Part shown: positions 1 to 9,742 of the stretch, piece by piece
Numbering within the stretch: position 1 is the stretch's first letter
Layout of the letters: every line of letters starts with the position of its first letter
Origin: Helicobacter monodelphidis
Lineage (GTDB): Bacteria > Campylobacterota > Campylobacteria > Campylobacterales > Helicobacteraceae
Length of the DNA: 43,407 nucleotides
NCBI RefSeq assembly: GCF_003288845.1
Contig: NZ_NHYN01000014.1
Location: forward strand, 1-43,407
Reading direction: 5' to 3'
Translations under genes and position numbers: made by a program
Notes under the pieces: generated by a model
What the model was told of the DNA's origin: nothing
What the model saw: only the letters and a program-made list of their open reading frames with translations
Database searches by the model: none

Positions 1-1
1 A

Positions 2-238
2 CTTTCAGCAAAACCATTACCTAAAGATTCTTTGATTGGAAATCTACAAGAAGAACACGAAGAAAATCAAAAACCCTTTAAACCTATTCAAGGAGAAAGC
101 GATAATACAGAAACCTATCAAGATGAATTTAAAAAAACATTCTTTGAACGTTTCTTAAAAGTAGAACAAGAAAAGGGTAATGACATTACAGAAATCTTGG
201 AACAACTTTCTAAAATAGGGTATAAGTTTTCTGGGTAA
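2..238 (+). CDS. C-terminal end of an unrecognised protein (5' end outside window)
   Basis: The reading frame is open from the first bases of the window to a TAA at 236-238, so about 78 C-terminal residues are visible. A TTG at 32 could be taken as a start, but the frame stays open upstream with no clear ribosome binding site, so a longer gene beginning outside the window is more likely. The peptide is rich in Glu, Lys, Asn and Gln, with no membrane segment and no motif I recognise. The end (about residues DITEILEQLSKIGYKFSG) looks like a short amphipathic helix. It converges with lgt, with 136 bases between the stops. No function is proposed. Confidence 0.5.
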   Translation, partial: LSAKPLPKDSLIGNLQEEHEENQKPFKPIQGESDNTETYQDEFKKTFFERFLKVEQEKGNDITEILEQLSKIGYKFSG

Positions 239-374
239 TTCTATAGAAAAGTAAAATGTTTACCTTGATTTATCTCATAAATTTTTTTAAAGATTTATCC
301 TGCAATAAATACACAGATGAGCATAGAAATCTCAAGCCATATGCTAAAGTATTCTATGTGTGAATGTTTTGTAT

Positions 375-1286
375 TTATGATGAAGCGGTATGTGGGCAGA
401 AAAAACGTGGATTTTTCATTTGGGCTATCAATAAAATTACCGCAGGAATCGCCATTGCAAGACATAGAATTTGCCCCATAGAAAATTGCACAAATAAGAA
501 ACCGATATGTGAATCTGGCTCACGAAAAAATTCCGCACAAAATCGTGCTAAAGAATAAGCAATCATATATAGACTTCCAATTTGTCCACAAAAAGGAATA
601 TTCTGCTTGAGCCTATAGCGGTAAAAAGCATATACAATAATAAAAACAAGCGGACCTTCTAAAACTGCCTCATAGAGCTGACTCGGATGTCTGAGTACAC
701 CATTCACATAAATCCCCCAACTTACATCTGTTTCTCGTCCAACTAATTCTTGGTTTAAAAAATTTCCAATTCTGCCAAAAACATATCCAACAGGCACACT
801 CAAGCCTACCAAATCCATAATTTTCCAAAAATGAACACCGCGTTTGCGGTGAAATCTTACAAACAGGATAGAGCTAAGCAATGCACCCACTAAAGCACCA
901 TGAAAACTCATTCCGCGAATTCCAACAAATTCACCATTCATAAAGGGGTTAAACATTTGCCATGGTGCACTGAGGTAATAGACTAAACTTCCTTCTTCAT
1001 AGGGGATAATGTAAATTAAAATATAACCAATTCTAGCACCTAAAATAACCCCAATCTCAATCCAGAAAAAATAACTCATCAGCAATTCTTTATCTAAAGA
1101 AAAGCGCAAATCTCTAACATTAGCAAGTGTGTTGAGAGCCTTTTTTTCCTGAATAACAAAATGATAGGCAATATATAAAGCACTAAGGAGTGCAGTGATA
1201 TAGGCAAGAGCATACCAATGAATCTTGAAGCCAAAGAACTCAAATGCAACGGGATTAAATGTGCTATAAATTTGCGACCATTCCAT
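375..1286 (-). CDS. lgt: Prolipoprotein diacylglyceryl transferase
   Basis: Lgt transfers diacylglycerol from phosphatidylglycerol to the lipobox cysteine of prolipoproteins in the inner membrane, the first step of lipoprotein maturation. The 303-residue protein has many hydrophobic segments and the family signatures RGMSFHG (about 124-130), GRIGNFLNQE (about 171-180) and RHPSQLYEA (about 199-207). The ATG at 1286 is chosen over a TTG one codon upstream because it overlaps the stop of the preceding gene by one base (TGATG), a typical coupling arrangement. It is the last gene of a minus-strand run beginning with a cytochrome c peroxidase. The region contains several lipoproteins that would be its clients (at 15835 and 35938). 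The family assignment is secure. Confidence 0.96.
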   Translation of the reverse strand: MEWSQIYSTFNPVAFEFFGFKIHWYALAYITALLSALYIAYHFVIQEKKALNTLANVRDLRFSLDKELLMSYFFWIEIGVILGARIGYILIYIIPYEEGSLVYYLSAPWQMFNPFMNGEFVGIRGMSFHGALVGALLSSILFVRFHRKRGVHFWKIMDLVGLSVPVGYVFGRIGNFLNQELVGRETDVSWGIYVNGVLRHPSQLYEAVLEGPLVFIIVYAFYRYRLKQNIPFCGQIGSLYMIAYSLARFCAEFFREPDSHIGFLFVQFSMGQILCLAMAIPAVILLIAQMKNPRFFCPHTASS

Positions 1287-1594
1287 CAATAATCCTCAGG
1301 ATTCATTAAGGTAACATTAAAAGTGCCTAAAAGTTGTACATCGCGTAAATAGATACCTAATTTTAAACTCATAATATCCATAACAATATTTATTTTTTGC
1401 TGGTTGTGGATTTTAATAAGAAAACCAATGATTGATGGGCTAATTTCGTGTGCATCTAAGATATTAAAATGGATTGTTTCTCCATTTTGTAATTGAATTT
1501 CCCGTATTAATTTTTTGAAAGTAAGGTAATCCTCTTCCGTATCCATGCTACCCTTAATATCAAAAGAACGTTCTTCTAATTTAATAATTTTCAT
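1286..1594 (-). CDS. Small STAS-like protein
   Basis: This 102-residue protein has no membrane segment or signal peptide. The alternating beta/alpha pattern (an N-terminal strand pair, then IHFNILDAHEISPSIIGFLIKIHNQ, then an INIVMDIMSLKLGIYLRD stretch) resembles anti-sigma-factor antagonist (STAS) domains, in which a short D/S-containing loop precedes a helix. A canonical phosphorylatable D-S-S/T-G motif is not evident; the equivalent place reads HEISPSIIGF. It lies 18 bases behind a chemoreceptor gene and overlaps lgt by one base, so it is probably co-transcribed with both. A good ribosome binding site (AAAGGAA) precedes the ATG. A role in signalling is inferred from fold impression and context only. 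Confidence 0.6.
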   Translation of the reverse strand: MKIIKLEERSFDIKGSMDTEEDYLTFKKLIREIQLQNGETIHFNILDAHEISPSIIGFLIKIHNQQKINIVMDIMSLKLGIYLRDVQLLGTFNVTLMNPEDY

Positions 1595-1612
1595 AAGAAT
1601 TCCTTTAAGAAA

Positions 1613-3211
1613 CTACGATTTGAAACGCGATAATTCTGTATCCAATTTTTGACTTCTTGTTAATATTTCATGTGAAATTTCGTCAATACGTTTGCTAACT
1701 TCTTTGGTTTGCATAGAGAGATCCACAATTTGCTGAATGGATTGGACAAGTTTCTGCGTTTTTTCTTCCGCTTCATCACTTTTTTGTTCTGAATTCATTG
1801 AAATTTGTAAGCTGGAATGTAACCTATCCCGCGTTTGTGAAGTGCTTTCAATTAAATTATTTGCTTGGGCTAGAATCTGAATACTATTAGTTGAAGTTTG
1901 TGTAATGACTTCATTTACCTCCTTGACACTTTGTGCAATAACGCCAATATTTGATCGAATTTCGCCCAAACTTTTTTGTGTTCGTTCTGAAAGTTTCCTT
2001 ACTTCATCAGCTACTACTGCAAAGCCTCTCCCGTGTTCTCCAGCTCTAGCAGCTTCAATTGTCGCATTCAAAGCAAGCAAATCGGTCTGTTCTGCCACTT
2101 CAGCAATAACACTTAGAACTTCACCTACCTGAGCGGCGTGATTTGAAAGCATTTGGAATTTTTCTAAAAGCTCCTTTTGACGTTCATTGTCGTCTGAAAT
2201 TAACCGGACAACATCACCAAGCTGAGTGCTAAATTCCTCAAGATTCATACATACTTTATTAATATCATCAGAGGTGCTTTCTGCAGATTGTGCGACAGAA
2301 TGCAAGTGTTCATTAATATCCCTTGTAAATGCGTAAATGGATTCGATATATTCCTCTTCTTTATTAGCAGATTGTGTGAGAATTTCTGCTTCCTCTTTGA
2401 GTTTTTCGCTTTCTGCAACACTGCTTTTAGAGCTGTGTTTAGCAATGGATATTGCACCTTGAATTTTTTCTATGAAAGCATTAATAAGCATAGAAGCTGT
2501 GCCAACTTCATCTTCTGTTTTAATTTTTAATCGTTTTGTTAAATCACCATCACCAGTGGTAAGGTCTTTTGCCATCGTTATAAGATGTGTTAATGGAGTG
2601 ATTAATTCACGCGTGAAAAATATCCAAAGCCCAAGTATGCCCATCAAAACAACTAAAACCATTGCTACTCCAATTGATGTTTTTGTTGTCGCAATTTTTT
2701 CATGTGTTTCTTTGAGTGAAAATTCTAAATCCATTACCCCTAAAACCTCTCCTTGTGTGCTGTTTGCGTGACAAAGTAGGCATGTCTCATCAGCCTTTAG
2801 AGGTTTCAGGAGACGTAAGCTATCTGTATTGCTTGTGGGGAATTGTATTTGTTCTTCTCCTTTTTTGAATATTTCTAAGATTTCATTATCTTTTGTCATT
2901 GTAATTTTCATACCAAACAAATCAATCACGCTTTGTGATTGATACAAATCAAGTCGTGTAACACCATTAATTTTCTTTGCTTCCTCTATTGTGTTATCAA
3001 TGACTTCTCTTTCACCAATATTCATACTTAAACGTAAGGTTTGAAAAATAGAGCTACTCAACATATGAAGAGAGTTTGTTGCATTATTAACCGCCATTTT
3101 CTCATAATCATGGGCTAAAAATGTGTAGAGACTAACAGAGCCAGTGGTGAAAAAAACTAGAAGTGTGATTAATACTTTTGCACGAAACGATTTTAAGAAT
3201 CTTATGTCCAT
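1613..3211 (-). CDS. Methyl-accepting chemotaxis protein with CxxCH heme-type motif in the sensor region
   Basis: This is a transmembrane chemoreceptor of 532 residues. TM1 lies at about 12-33, a periplasmic sensor at about 34-178, TM2 at about 179-200, HAMP at about 200-253, and a cytoplasmic signalling domain follows with its hairpin at about 371-410 ([20 protein letters not shown] and the following [16 protein letters not shown]). The sensor has C144-L-L-C147-H148 just before TM2, the covalent c-type heme attachment motif; the surrounding [15 protein letters not shown] resembles Tll0287-like (DUF3365) heme sensor domains. It would thus sense redox state, oxygen, NO or a similar ligand, which is inference. 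It follows a second receptor by 67 bases and the diheme peroxidase upstream of that, and precedes the STAS-like gene by 18. Confidence 0.93.
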   Translation of the reverse strand: MDIRFLKSFRAKVLITLLVFFTTGSVSLYTFLAHDYEKMAVNNATNSLHMLSSSIFQTLRLSMNIGEREVIDNTIEEAKKINGVTRLDLYQSQSVIDLFGMKITMTKDNEILEIFKKGEEQIQFPTSNTDSLRLLKPLKADETCLLCHANSTQGEVLGVMDLEFSLKETHEKIATTKTSIGVAMVLVVLMGILGLWIFFTRELITPLTHLITMAKDLTTGDGDLTKRLKIKTEDEVGTASMLINAFIEKIQGAISIAKHSSKSSVAESEKLKEEAEILTQSANKEEEYIESIYAFTRDINEHLHSVAQSAESTSDDINKVCMNLEEFSTQLGDVVRLISDDNERQKELLEKFQMLSNHAAQVGEVLSVIAEVAEQTDLLALNATIEAARAGEHGRGFAVVADEVRKLSERTQKSLGEIRSNIGVIAQSVKEVNEVITQTSTNSIQILAQANNLIESTSQTRDRLHSSLQISMNSEQKSDEAEEKTQKLVQSIQQIVDLSMQTKEVSKRIDEISHEILTRSQKLDTELSRFKS

Positions 3212-3278
3212 AACCCCATCTCTCTTTAGTTTTTTAAATTATACATATTTTGCCCTAAATAAATCAAGGGCAATGAGT

Positions 3279-5081
3279 CTACTTAAAAGAATCTAGCTTT
3301 GTTGAAAGATTAGAAGCACCATTGAGAACATCGATTGAAATGTGATTAACTTCTGATGCAAATTGTTGCAAATTGTCTGCAATTTCTGTAACTTTTTGGA
3401 TATTACTTCCTAATTCTTCCATCTTTTCTTGTGCTTCAGTGCTTTTTTCTTCCATTGTTTCTGTGGATTGAATACCAATTTGTAGTTTTTCGATAGAAGT
3501 AACCATCTCTTCTTGCAAAATATTAGCTTTTTGGGTTGTTTCCCCCATTGAAGTGTGAATGCCATGCATTAAAGAAAGATTATTGTTGATTTGTTGTGTG
3601 ATGGTTGAAACGGTGTGGTTAATATCTGTAAGCGAAGTTGTTGTTTTTTCTGCTAGTTTGCGAATTTCATCAGCTACCACTGCAAAGCCTCTCCCGTGTT
3701 CTCCAGCTCTAGCAGCTTCAATAGCGGCGTTTAAAGCAAGTAGGTTTGTTTGGTCTGCAATATCTTTGATGGTGGTTGTAACAAGGATAATGCTATCAGC
3801 ACTTTGGGTAAGGAGATCCATATTTTGCATAATTGTTTCTTCTTTTTCCTTGTTTTCTGTAATGAGCTGGATTAATTCTTGTAAAGTCATTTTAACTTTA
3901 TTCATTGTTTCCTCTGTTCCATGCATATCGATAATGGTTTGGTGAGCAAGATTTTGCGTTAGGTCGATATGTTCGTCAAGAATCTTGCTAATTGCACTCA
4001 TATTATTAATTTGATGATATTGCAAGGAGGCAGATTCTTTGAGCGTATTTGCATTTTGTTGGAGCTTTTGGGAGTTGCTATGGCTTGCTTCAGCTGTTGA
4101 AATTGCTTCCATAATGGATTGTTCCACAATTTCAATAAAGCGGTTAATATAGTGTGCACTTTGTCCTAATTCACTTTTTGGGCTAATATTAAGTCTTGCG
4201 TGTAGATTGGCATTCTTACCAGCAAGATTTGCACTGAGATGTTCTAATTCTGTAATAGGGATAATGACCTTTTTAAGCGTTATGAAGATAAATGAAACTA
4301 AGGCAACAAGGCTAAAAATAAAAACACTAATCGCAAGAAAAAAGCTATTGCGACTATCAAGAGAAATTTGTTCCCTTTTCTCAAGGGAAAAACGTCTAAT
4401 CTCTTGAGAGAGCGTTTTTTTCAAGAAAAGGTTTGAGTTGAGTTGTAATTGATTTGCTTGAAAAATCATCATATTAAAGTGTGTAAGAAATAAATCTACA
4501 AGTTGTGTATCTAGAACATCTTTATTTACTGCGATAATCTGGATAAATTTTTGAAGTCGGCTTTGGGTTGATTCTTCTAAAATATCTTCTGTTGCAATAA
4601 TTGAAAGAATTGTATTGCTTGCTTCAATACCCGCCAAAGATTGGGGCGTTAAAACTTTATTGCGTAAAGAATCTGCAAGAGATTGATGAATTTTATACAA
4701 ATAAAGTTTTGAATTCATTGCAATTGCATTTGCTGATTTAAAACGTTCTAGCTCATAAGACTTTTGATGATAGATTGATTCAATGCTTTCTATATCTGTG
4801 CCTAAACTTTTTAGGGTATCAAGTGTTTCTTGGAATTTATGGCTAGCTTCAACGCTGGCATCAAAGTTAATGAAAGTGAGGCGATTTTTAAAAAATTCAT
4901 CTAATCGTGTATCTAAAGTTTCTAAATATTGCAAGTTCTGTAAGACTTTAATGTTTCTGTCTGAAGCAATATAGGTGTTTAGGACAAAAAATACAAGGGA
5001 TAAAACGAGGAGTAAAACAAGAATGGAGAGACCGATAAATTGTTTAAAAAATGAGAATCTTTTTTTATTGGTGAAGGGCAT
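3279..5081 (-). CDS. Methyl-accepting chemotaxis protein with long helical periplasmic domain
   Basis: This chemoreceptor has 600 residues. TM1 is at about 13-36 and TM2 at about 247-269, and between them lies a roughly 210-residue, mostly helical sensor domain without cysteines, resembling four-helix-bundle-type ligand binding modules. HAMP follows at about 270-325 and the signalling hairpin at about 438-480 ([20 protein letters not shown] then [16 protein letters not shown]). The ligand cannot be read from sequence. The start codon at 5081 lies 17 bases inside the end of the cytochrome c peroxidase gene, so the two are probably translationally coupled. The hairpin sequence is nearly the same as in the neighbouring receptor, while the sensor domains are unrelated, so the pair looks like two inputs into the same kinase. 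Confidence 0.94.
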   Translation of the reverse strand: MPFTNKKRFSFFKQFIGLSILVLLLVLSLVFFVLNTYIASDRNIKVLQNLQYLETLDTRLDEFFKNRLTFINFDASVEASHKFQETLDTLKSLGTDIESIESIYHQKSYELERFKSANAIAMNSKLYLYKIHQSLADSLRNKVLTPQSLAGIEASNTILSIIATEDILEESTQSRLQKFIQIIAVNKDVLDTQLVDLFLTHFNMMIFQANQLQLNSNLFLKKTLSQEIRRFSLEKREQISLDSRNSFFLAISVFIFSLVALVSFIFITLKKVIIPITELEHLSANLAGKNANLHARLNISPKSELGQSAHYINRFIEIVEQSIMEAISTAEASHSNSQKLQQNANTLKESASLQYHQINNMSAISKILDEHIDLTQNLAHQTIIDMHGTEETMNKVKMTLQELIQLITENKEKEETIMQNMDLLTQSADSIILVTTTIKDIADQTNLLALNAAIEAARAGEHGRGFAVVADEIRKLAEKTTTSLTDINHTVSTITQQINNNLSLMHGIHTSMGETTQKANILQEEMVTSIEKLQIGIQSTETMEEKSTEAQEKMEELGSNIQKVTEIADNLQQFASEVNHISIDVLNGASNLSTKLDSFK

Positions 5082-5982
5082 CTTTGTATTCTCCTGTCAG
5101 TGATTGTAAGAAGGCGACTAAATCATTGATTTCATCAGTCTCTAAAATTGTTCCTAATTGATAGAGAGCCATTAATTGGATTGTAGTTTCTAAATTAATG
5201 ACACTTCCATCGTGGAAATAGGGTGCAGTTTTATCTATATTGCGTAAGCTAGGCACTTTAAAGAAATATTTGTCCTCTTCTTTTTTTGTAACATCATAAC
5301 GTCCTAATTGTGGGGTATTGTAAGGCGTAAAAATACCCACTTTTTGATACATATTTCCCCCGATACCAATACCATGATGACAAGAAATGCAACCATTTGC
5401 CTTAAAAGACTCATAGCCACGTTTTGCTGATTCAGAGATAGCGTTTTGATCGCCTTTTAGGTAACGATCAAAAGGAGAATTTGGTGTTAATAGTGTCTTT
5501 TCAAATTCGGCAATGGCATCAGCAATAGTCTCCAAACTAACTTCCCCTTTGTAAAGTTTTTCAAATTCTTCCATATAAGCTTCATCGCTTTGCACGACAG
5601 CAATAGCCTCCTCTTCACTAAAAGCCATTTCCTTAGGGTTTGTGATAGGCCCCTTTGCTTGCTCTTTGAGACTATTTGCACGTCCATCCCAGAATTGAGA
5701 GAGATTAAAGACGGCATTAAAGGAAGTAGGGGTATTAAAAGGGTCGTCAACAATACCATTCACACCTAATGAAATGGCTTTATTGTCAACGCCATAAGTT
5801 GCGAGATTATGACAAGTTGCACAAGCTACCTTTCCATCTTTAGAAAGTCTTGCATCAAGGTAAAGTTTTTTTCCTAGCAATGCTTTTTCTTTCTCATAAT
5901 GGATAGAATCTGGAATAGGAATAATCATTTCTACCGCAAAAATTGGAATTAAAAAAACACACACTATTATCATAATCCTCAT
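5065..5982 (-). CDS. Diheme cytochrome c peroxidase
   Basis: This periplasmic enzyme reduces H2O2 to water with electrons from cytochrome c. The 305-residue protein starts with a hydrophobic signal peptide (about 1-17) and has two heme c attachment sites, C54-A-T-C57-H58 and C198-I-S-C201-H202, as in the bacterial diheme CCP/MauG family. Further family marks are FWDGRA (97-102), [10 protein letters not shown] (111-120), KVPSLRN (242-248) and YFHDGS (255-260). It is the first gene of a minus-strand run and overlaps the downstream chemoreceptor by 17 bases, which links peroxide detoxification with taxis. Campylobacter relatives of this family include Ccp and DocA; which of them this corresponds to was not determined. 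Confidence 0.95.
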   Translation of the reverse strand: MRIMIIVCVFLIPIFAVEMIIPIPDSIHYEKEKALLGKKLYLDARLSKDGKVACATCHNLATYGVDNKAISLGVNGIVDDPFNTPTSFNAVFNLSQFWDGRANSLKEQAKGPITNPKEMAFSEEEAIAVVQSDEAYMEEFEKLYKGEVSLETIADAIAEFEKTLLTPNSPFDRYLKGDQNAISESAKRGYESFKANGCISCHHGIGIGGNMYQKVGIFTPYNTPQLGRYDVTKKEEDKYFFKVPSLRNIDKTAPYFHDGSVINLETTIQLMALYQLGTILETDEINDLVAFLQSLTGEYKDALHQ

Positions 5983-6106
5983 TCAACCACTCCCATTTTT
6001 GCTTTTAATTTGTTTTGTAACTATAGTTAAAATTTACTTAAGCTTTGTTAAAGCCATATTTATTTATGTAATATTTTTGTATAGATAAAATCTAACTAAG
6101 CTGTGT

Positions 6107-6112
6107 TATAAT
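6107..6112 (+). promoter_or_regulatory. Probable -10 box of the cmoA-to-pssA transcript
   Basis: A perfect TATAAT lies in the AT-rich divergent gap between the cytochrome c peroxidase and cmoA, 75 bases before the chosen cmoA start. No clear -35 box is visible, as is usual for sigma-70 promoters in Campylobacterota. The start site itself is inferred. Confidence 0.55.
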
Positions 6113-6186
6113 TATTGTCAGATATTAAAGTAGGGTGATACAAATTCTTTTTAGATTTTAACTCTTTGCTTTATAGAAGGATGCCG

Positions 6187-6912
6187 ATGAGAGATGAGCT
6201 GTTTAAGCAAACAGATATGAAAACCTTTTGTTTTGATGAGCGCGTGAGTGCTGTTTTTGATGATATGGCTGAACGGTCTATTCCTTACTACCATACGACA
6301 TTAGAATTAATCAGTGAATTTAGCTTAGGATTCTTATCTAAAACTCAAGGGCGTTGTTATGATTTAGGGAGTTCCACAGGCAATATGCTGATTGAAATTG
6401 CCCTAAAAACGCAAAATCAACATTATGAGGAACTTCAACTCATTGGGATTGATAATTCAATCGCGATGATTGAACGAGCAAAGTTAAAATCTGCTGCGAT
6501 TGGCGTTCATGTAGAATTTATTTTGAGCGATATTGTCGATGCAGAATTCTTGGAGGCAGATTTATTTCTTTGTCATTATACTTTGCAATTTATCAATCCC
6601 TCTAAGCGATTAATTTTGTTACAAAGGATATTTGATCACTTAAAAACAGGGGGGGCTTTGATTATGAGTGAAAAAATTTATTCAAATCATTCTTTCTTAA
6701 ATCAAAAGATGATTCAGCAATACTATCGCTTTAAAGAGTCTCAAGGCTATTCTTTGGGGGAAATTGCTAAAAAACGGGAGGCTTTAGAAAATGTCTTAAT
6801 CCCAAACACACATGAACAAAATATAGAATTGTTAAAAATTGCTGGTTTTCAACATATTGAGAATTTATTTTTATGGTTGAACTTCGAAACTCTTATTGCC
6901 ATTAAGTTATAA
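6187..6912 (+). CDS. cmoA: Carboxy-S-adenosyl-L-methionine synthase
   Basis: CmoA makes carboxy-S-adenosylmethionine from SAM and prephenate; CmoB then uses it to form cmo5U34 in tRNA anticodons. The protein has a class I methyltransferase fold with the CmoA signatures FDERVSAVFDDMAERSIPYY near the N terminus, YDLGSSTGN as the SAM loop, and FKESQGYSLGEIAKKREALE in the C-terminal third. The ATG at 6187 is preferred over TTG 6166 and ATG 6181 because AGAAGG at 6175-6180 then has a normal six-base spacing; the product has 241 residues, close to the family length. It is followed 12 bases later by dapE. A run of seven G lies at 6649-6655 inside the gene, too short to count as a phase-variation tract. 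The cmoB partner is not in the window. Confidence 0.92.
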   Translation: MRDELFKQTDMKTFCFDERVSAVFDDMAERSIPYYHTTLELISEFSLGFLSKTQGRCYDLGSSTGNMLIEIALKTQNQHYEELQLIGIDNSIAMIERAKLKSAAIGVHVEFILSDIVDAEFLEADLFLCHYTLQFINPSKRLILLQRIFDHLKTGGALIMSEKIYSNHSFLNQKMIQQYYRFKESQGYSLGEIAKKREALENVLIPNTHEQNIELLKIAGFQHIENLFLWLNFETLIAIKL

Positions 6913-6924
6913 AAAGGAGGGATT

Positions 6925-8040
6925 ATGCAAACAAGTATAGAAATTCTAAGGAATTTGGTGCGTAAAAAAAGTATCACGCCTGATGAAGCTGGGATTTATG
7001 ATTATATCAAAAGTCTTTTGCCTCATTTCAAGCATCATCATATCAATAAAGAGGGTGTTCAGAATCTTTATAGTTGTTATGATGGTGGAGGCGATGTACA
7101 TCTATGTTTTGCTGGGCATATTGATGTTGTGAATGAGGGAAGTGGTTGGAGTGTTGATCCTTTTTTGGCTGAACAGAAAGATGGATATATTTATGGACGT
7201 GGAACACAAGATATGAAAAGTGGCGTGGCGGCGTTTGTATCTGTGTTGCAAAATGAAGAATTTTTGCGTGATTTCAAGGGTAAAATCAGTATGATTTTGA
7301 CGAGTGATGAAGAAGGGGATGCTGTTTATGGCACGCAAGAGGTTTTAAAATATTTGAAGATACGCAACGAATTGCCACATTATGCGGTTGTTGCTGAACC
7401 AACGGCAGAAAAATGGGTAGGTGATACGATTAAAGTTGGTCGACGTGGTTCTATTAATGGGACATTGGTCATACATGGTATTCAAGGGCATGTTGCATAT
7501 CCTGGTAAGTGTGATAATCCTGTAGAAAGAATCGCACCCGTCCTTTCTCAAATTGCCGGTTTTAATTTAGATTCTGGAGATGAACATTTTGAGCCTTCAA
7601 AGATTGTTGTGACAGATATACGAGGTGGATTAGAGGTTGTCAATGTGACACCAAGTGAACTGAAAGTGATGTTTAATGTGAGAAATTCTACAAAAAGTAA
7701 TAAGGAAAGTTTGCAAAAACATTTGGAAACAATTCTTGCAGGAATTCCGCACAAACTGACATTAAAGGCAAGCTCTTTTGCATTCTTAACACAAAATGAC
7801 TCAGAAATTATCCAAACGCTTAAAGAAGTATTGGAAAAGAAATACCAAAAATCTCCCATACTTTCTACAGGTGGTGGAACAAGTGATGCAAAGTATTTTG
7901 CGGCTTTTGGTGTGAGTGTTGTTGAATGTGGTGTGTGCAATGACCGCATTCACGCTGTTGATGAGCGAGTAAGCGAAAAGGAAGTTTTGGAGCTAGAAGA
8001 GATTTTTTATGCCCTTATTCAGAGAATGGGAGAAAAATAA
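6925..8040 (+). CDS. dapE: Succinyl-diaminopimelate desuccinylase
   Basis: DapE hydrolyses N-succinyl-LL-diaminopimelate to LL-DAP and succinate in lysine and peptidoglycan precursor synthesis. The 371-residue protein is an M20 metallopeptidase-family member. Metal-binding and catalytic positions are visible as CFAGHIDVV (H65, D67), GRGTQDMKSG (D97) and LTSDEEGDA (E129/E130), with a histidine in NDRIHAVDE near the C terminus. KVGRRGS and STGGGTSDAKY are typical of DapE rather than other M20 enzymes. A strong AAAAGGAGGG ribosome binding site precedes the ATG. The stop overlaps the next start by one base (TAATG). Confidence 0.95.
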   Translation: MQTSIEILRNLVRKKSITPDEAGIYDYIKSLLPHFKHHHINKEGVQNLYSCYDGGGDVHLCFAGHIDVVNEGSGWSVDPFLAEQKDGYIYGRGTQDMKSGVAAFVSVLQNEEFLRDFKGKISMILTSDEEGDAVYGTQEVLKYLKIRNELPHYAVVAEPTAEKWVGDTIKVGRRGSINGTLVIHGIQGHVAYPGKCDNPVERIAPVLSQIAGFNLDSGDEHFEPSKIVVTDIRGGLEVVNVTPSELKVMFNVRNSTKSNKESLQKHLETILAGIPHKLTLKASSFAFLTQNDSEIIQTLKEVLEKKYQKSPILSTGGGTSDAKYFAAFGVSVVECGVCNDRIHAVDERVSEKEVLELEEIFYALIQRMGEK

Positions 8041-8828
8041 TGTTATGTGTTTTTGATTGCGAGAGTATTCCTGATACGCAGTTATTGCGTAAAATTTATG
8101 GCTATGAGGGCGATGATTTAGAGATTTGTGAGCAGGCTTTTAAGGCACAAGAAGAGTTGAGCGGTAGCAGTTTTCTGCCTCATGCTTTTCATAAAATTAT
8201 CAGTATAGCAGCTTTAATCGCCGATGAATCTGGCAATATGATTAAAATAGGTTGCTTTGAGGAGGGTGGCGGTGAAAAGGCGATTTTAAGCAGTTTTTTG
8301 CAGTACCTAAATACGAAGCAACCGCGCTTAGTAAGTTTTAATGGGAGAGGTTTTGATATTCCAACTATCTTATTACGTGCCATGCAATACAATTTGAATG
8401 CAGAAGCTTATTTTGAAACAACGAATCCTACCCTTAAGAAAGATAAATGGGAAAATTATCGTCAACGTTATAGCGAACGATTTCATCTTGATTTATTTGA
8501 TGTTTTAGGGCATTATGGTGCAGCAACAAAAGGATTAAGACTAAATGTTTTAGCTAATATGTGTGGTTTACCCGGAAAATACGATATTTATGGTGACGAA
8601 GTCTATCGGCTTTATTTTGAGAATCAACAAGAAAGAATTGATACTTACTGCCAAAGCGATGTTTTAAATACTTATTGGGTTTATCTGAAATATCAGCTTT
8701 TAAGTGGGGTGATTCAACTCTCACATTATCGAAAATGTCTTGAAAGTATGGGTGAAAAAATTCCGCAAGATAAAGAATATGCGGATATTTTCTTGGAAGC
8801 AATTCAGGCTGAAATTCAAGCTATATAG
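8040..8828 (+). CDS. PolB-like 3'-5' exonuclease (DEDD fold)
   Basis: This predicted 3'-5' exonuclease has 262 residues and corresponds to the stand-alone PolB-type exonuclease domain family. Exo I is FDCESIPD (D6, E8), Exo II lies at VSFNGRGFDIP, and Exo III is in the segment ending YCQSDVLNTY, giving the acidic residues expected for two-metal catalysis. There is no polymerase domain. A role in DNA repair or nucleic acid trimming is inferred from the family. It overlaps dapE by one base and precedes the PDC-like membrane protein gene by eight bases, so it belongs to the long plus-strand run starting at cmoA. Confidence 0.85.
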   Translation: MLCVFDCESIPDTQLLRKIYGYEGDDLEICEQAFKAQEELSGSSFLPHAFHKIISIAALIADESGNMIKIGCFEEGGGEKAILSSFLQYLNTKQPRLVSFNGRGFDIPTILLRAMQYNLNAEAYFETTNPTLKKDKWENYRQRYSERFHLDLFDVLGHYGAATKGLRLNVLANMCGLPGKYDIYGDEVYRLYFENQQERIDTYCQSDVLNTYWVYLKYQLLSGVIQLSHYRKCLESMGEKIPQDKEYADIFLEAIQAEIQAI

Positions 8829-8836
8829 GAGATTGA

Positions 8837-9742
8837 ATGCTATCAAAAGAGATTGCAACTTTTAAAGATTTGCGTTACGAAGTGCGTGCGTACGCTTGTT
8901 TTTTATTTAACCGTAATATCAAAAATCATCTTCCTACCATTGAGTTAAGTAAGGTTTATGAGGGATTGCAAAAAATTTCACGCGAGATTGGGGATATTGA
9001 TGCTGCCTACATTCTTGATTCACACGGAACACAGGTAATTGAAACTATCACTAAACATTCTGAAAGTAGTTCTGCAAAAGGAAAAAACTTTAACCATCGT
9101 GCATATTTTTATCGTGCTGTTGAAGAAAGAAAATGTATTTTGACTGACCCTTATCCTACACGTAATGACGGCGAACTTGTTGTTACAGCGGCATATCCGA
9201 TTTATGATGAGCATAAGGAGCTTAAATTTGTCGCTTGCATGGATTTTGAGCTTAGCCACGCGATTTCATTAACACAATCTACAACGCTTTCAAAAGGTTT
9301 TGGTGGATTCTCGCAGTTAACCTATTTTACGCTTTCTATAATGTTGATGATTGTTGTTTGTTTGTTGTTTTTAAAAGGGGCAGAAAGTATTTACCATGCA
9401 CTTGTAAATTTTCAAACATTGGATTCAAAGGAGATTTTTCAAGCCACTATTCTTCTTACTCTTTCTTTGGCAATCTTTGATTTAGTAAAGACAATTTTTG
9501 AGCAAGAGGTTTTAGGACGTGGCATTGGGGAAGAGCGCAAAATGGTGCATCAAACGATGATTCGCTTTTTGGGTTCTATTATTATTGCCCTTGCGATTGA
9601 AGCTTTAATGCTTGTATTTAAATTTACGATGACAGAACCTGATAAGATTATTTATGCAATTTATTTGATTGGTGGCGTCGCTTTGCTTTTGATAGGGCTT
9701 GCCGTTTATATTTATTTTACACATAGGATAAAGGAAGAATGA
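8837..9742 (+). CDS. PDC/Cache-like sensor domain fused to four membrane segments
   Basis: The 301-residue protein has an N-terminal PDC/Cache-like domain (about 15-145) with the characteristic AAYILDSHG strand, NHRAYFYRAVEE helix and DPYPTRNDGELVVTAAYPIYD sheet, followed by four hydrophobic segments at about 162-179, 202-220, 244-262 and 271-294. No methyl-accepting, kinase, cyclase or other output domain is present. It also lacks an N-terminal membrane anchor or signal peptide, although PDC domains are normally extracytoplasmic. Homologous PDC membrane proteins are common in Campylobacterota without a firm function. Its stop overlaps hisH by four bases (ATGA). Confidence 0.75.
   Translation: MLSKEIATFKDLRYEVRAYACFLFNRNIKNHLPTIELSKVYEGLQKISREIGDIDAAYILDSHGTQVIETITKHSESSSAKGKNFNHRAYFYRAVEERKCILTDPYPTRNDGELVVTAAYPIYDEHKELKFVACMDFELSHAISLTQSTTLSKGFGGFSQLTYFTLSIMLMIVVCLLFLKGAESIYHALVNFQTLDSKEIFQATILLTLSLAIFDLVKTIFEQEVLGRGIGEERKMVHQTMIRFLGSIIIALAIEALMLVFKFTMTEPDKIIYAIYLIGGVALLLIGLAVYIYFTHRIKEE

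Noticed and set aside
1905-4407. Long open frames antisense to both chemoreceptors
   Set aside because: They lie wholly inside well-supported genes and mirror the conserved signalling hairpin codons; no start signals or family match.
6649-6655. Seven G in a row inside cmoA
   Set aside because: Shorter than the about eight or more G usual for phase-variable tracts, and in a housekeeping gene.
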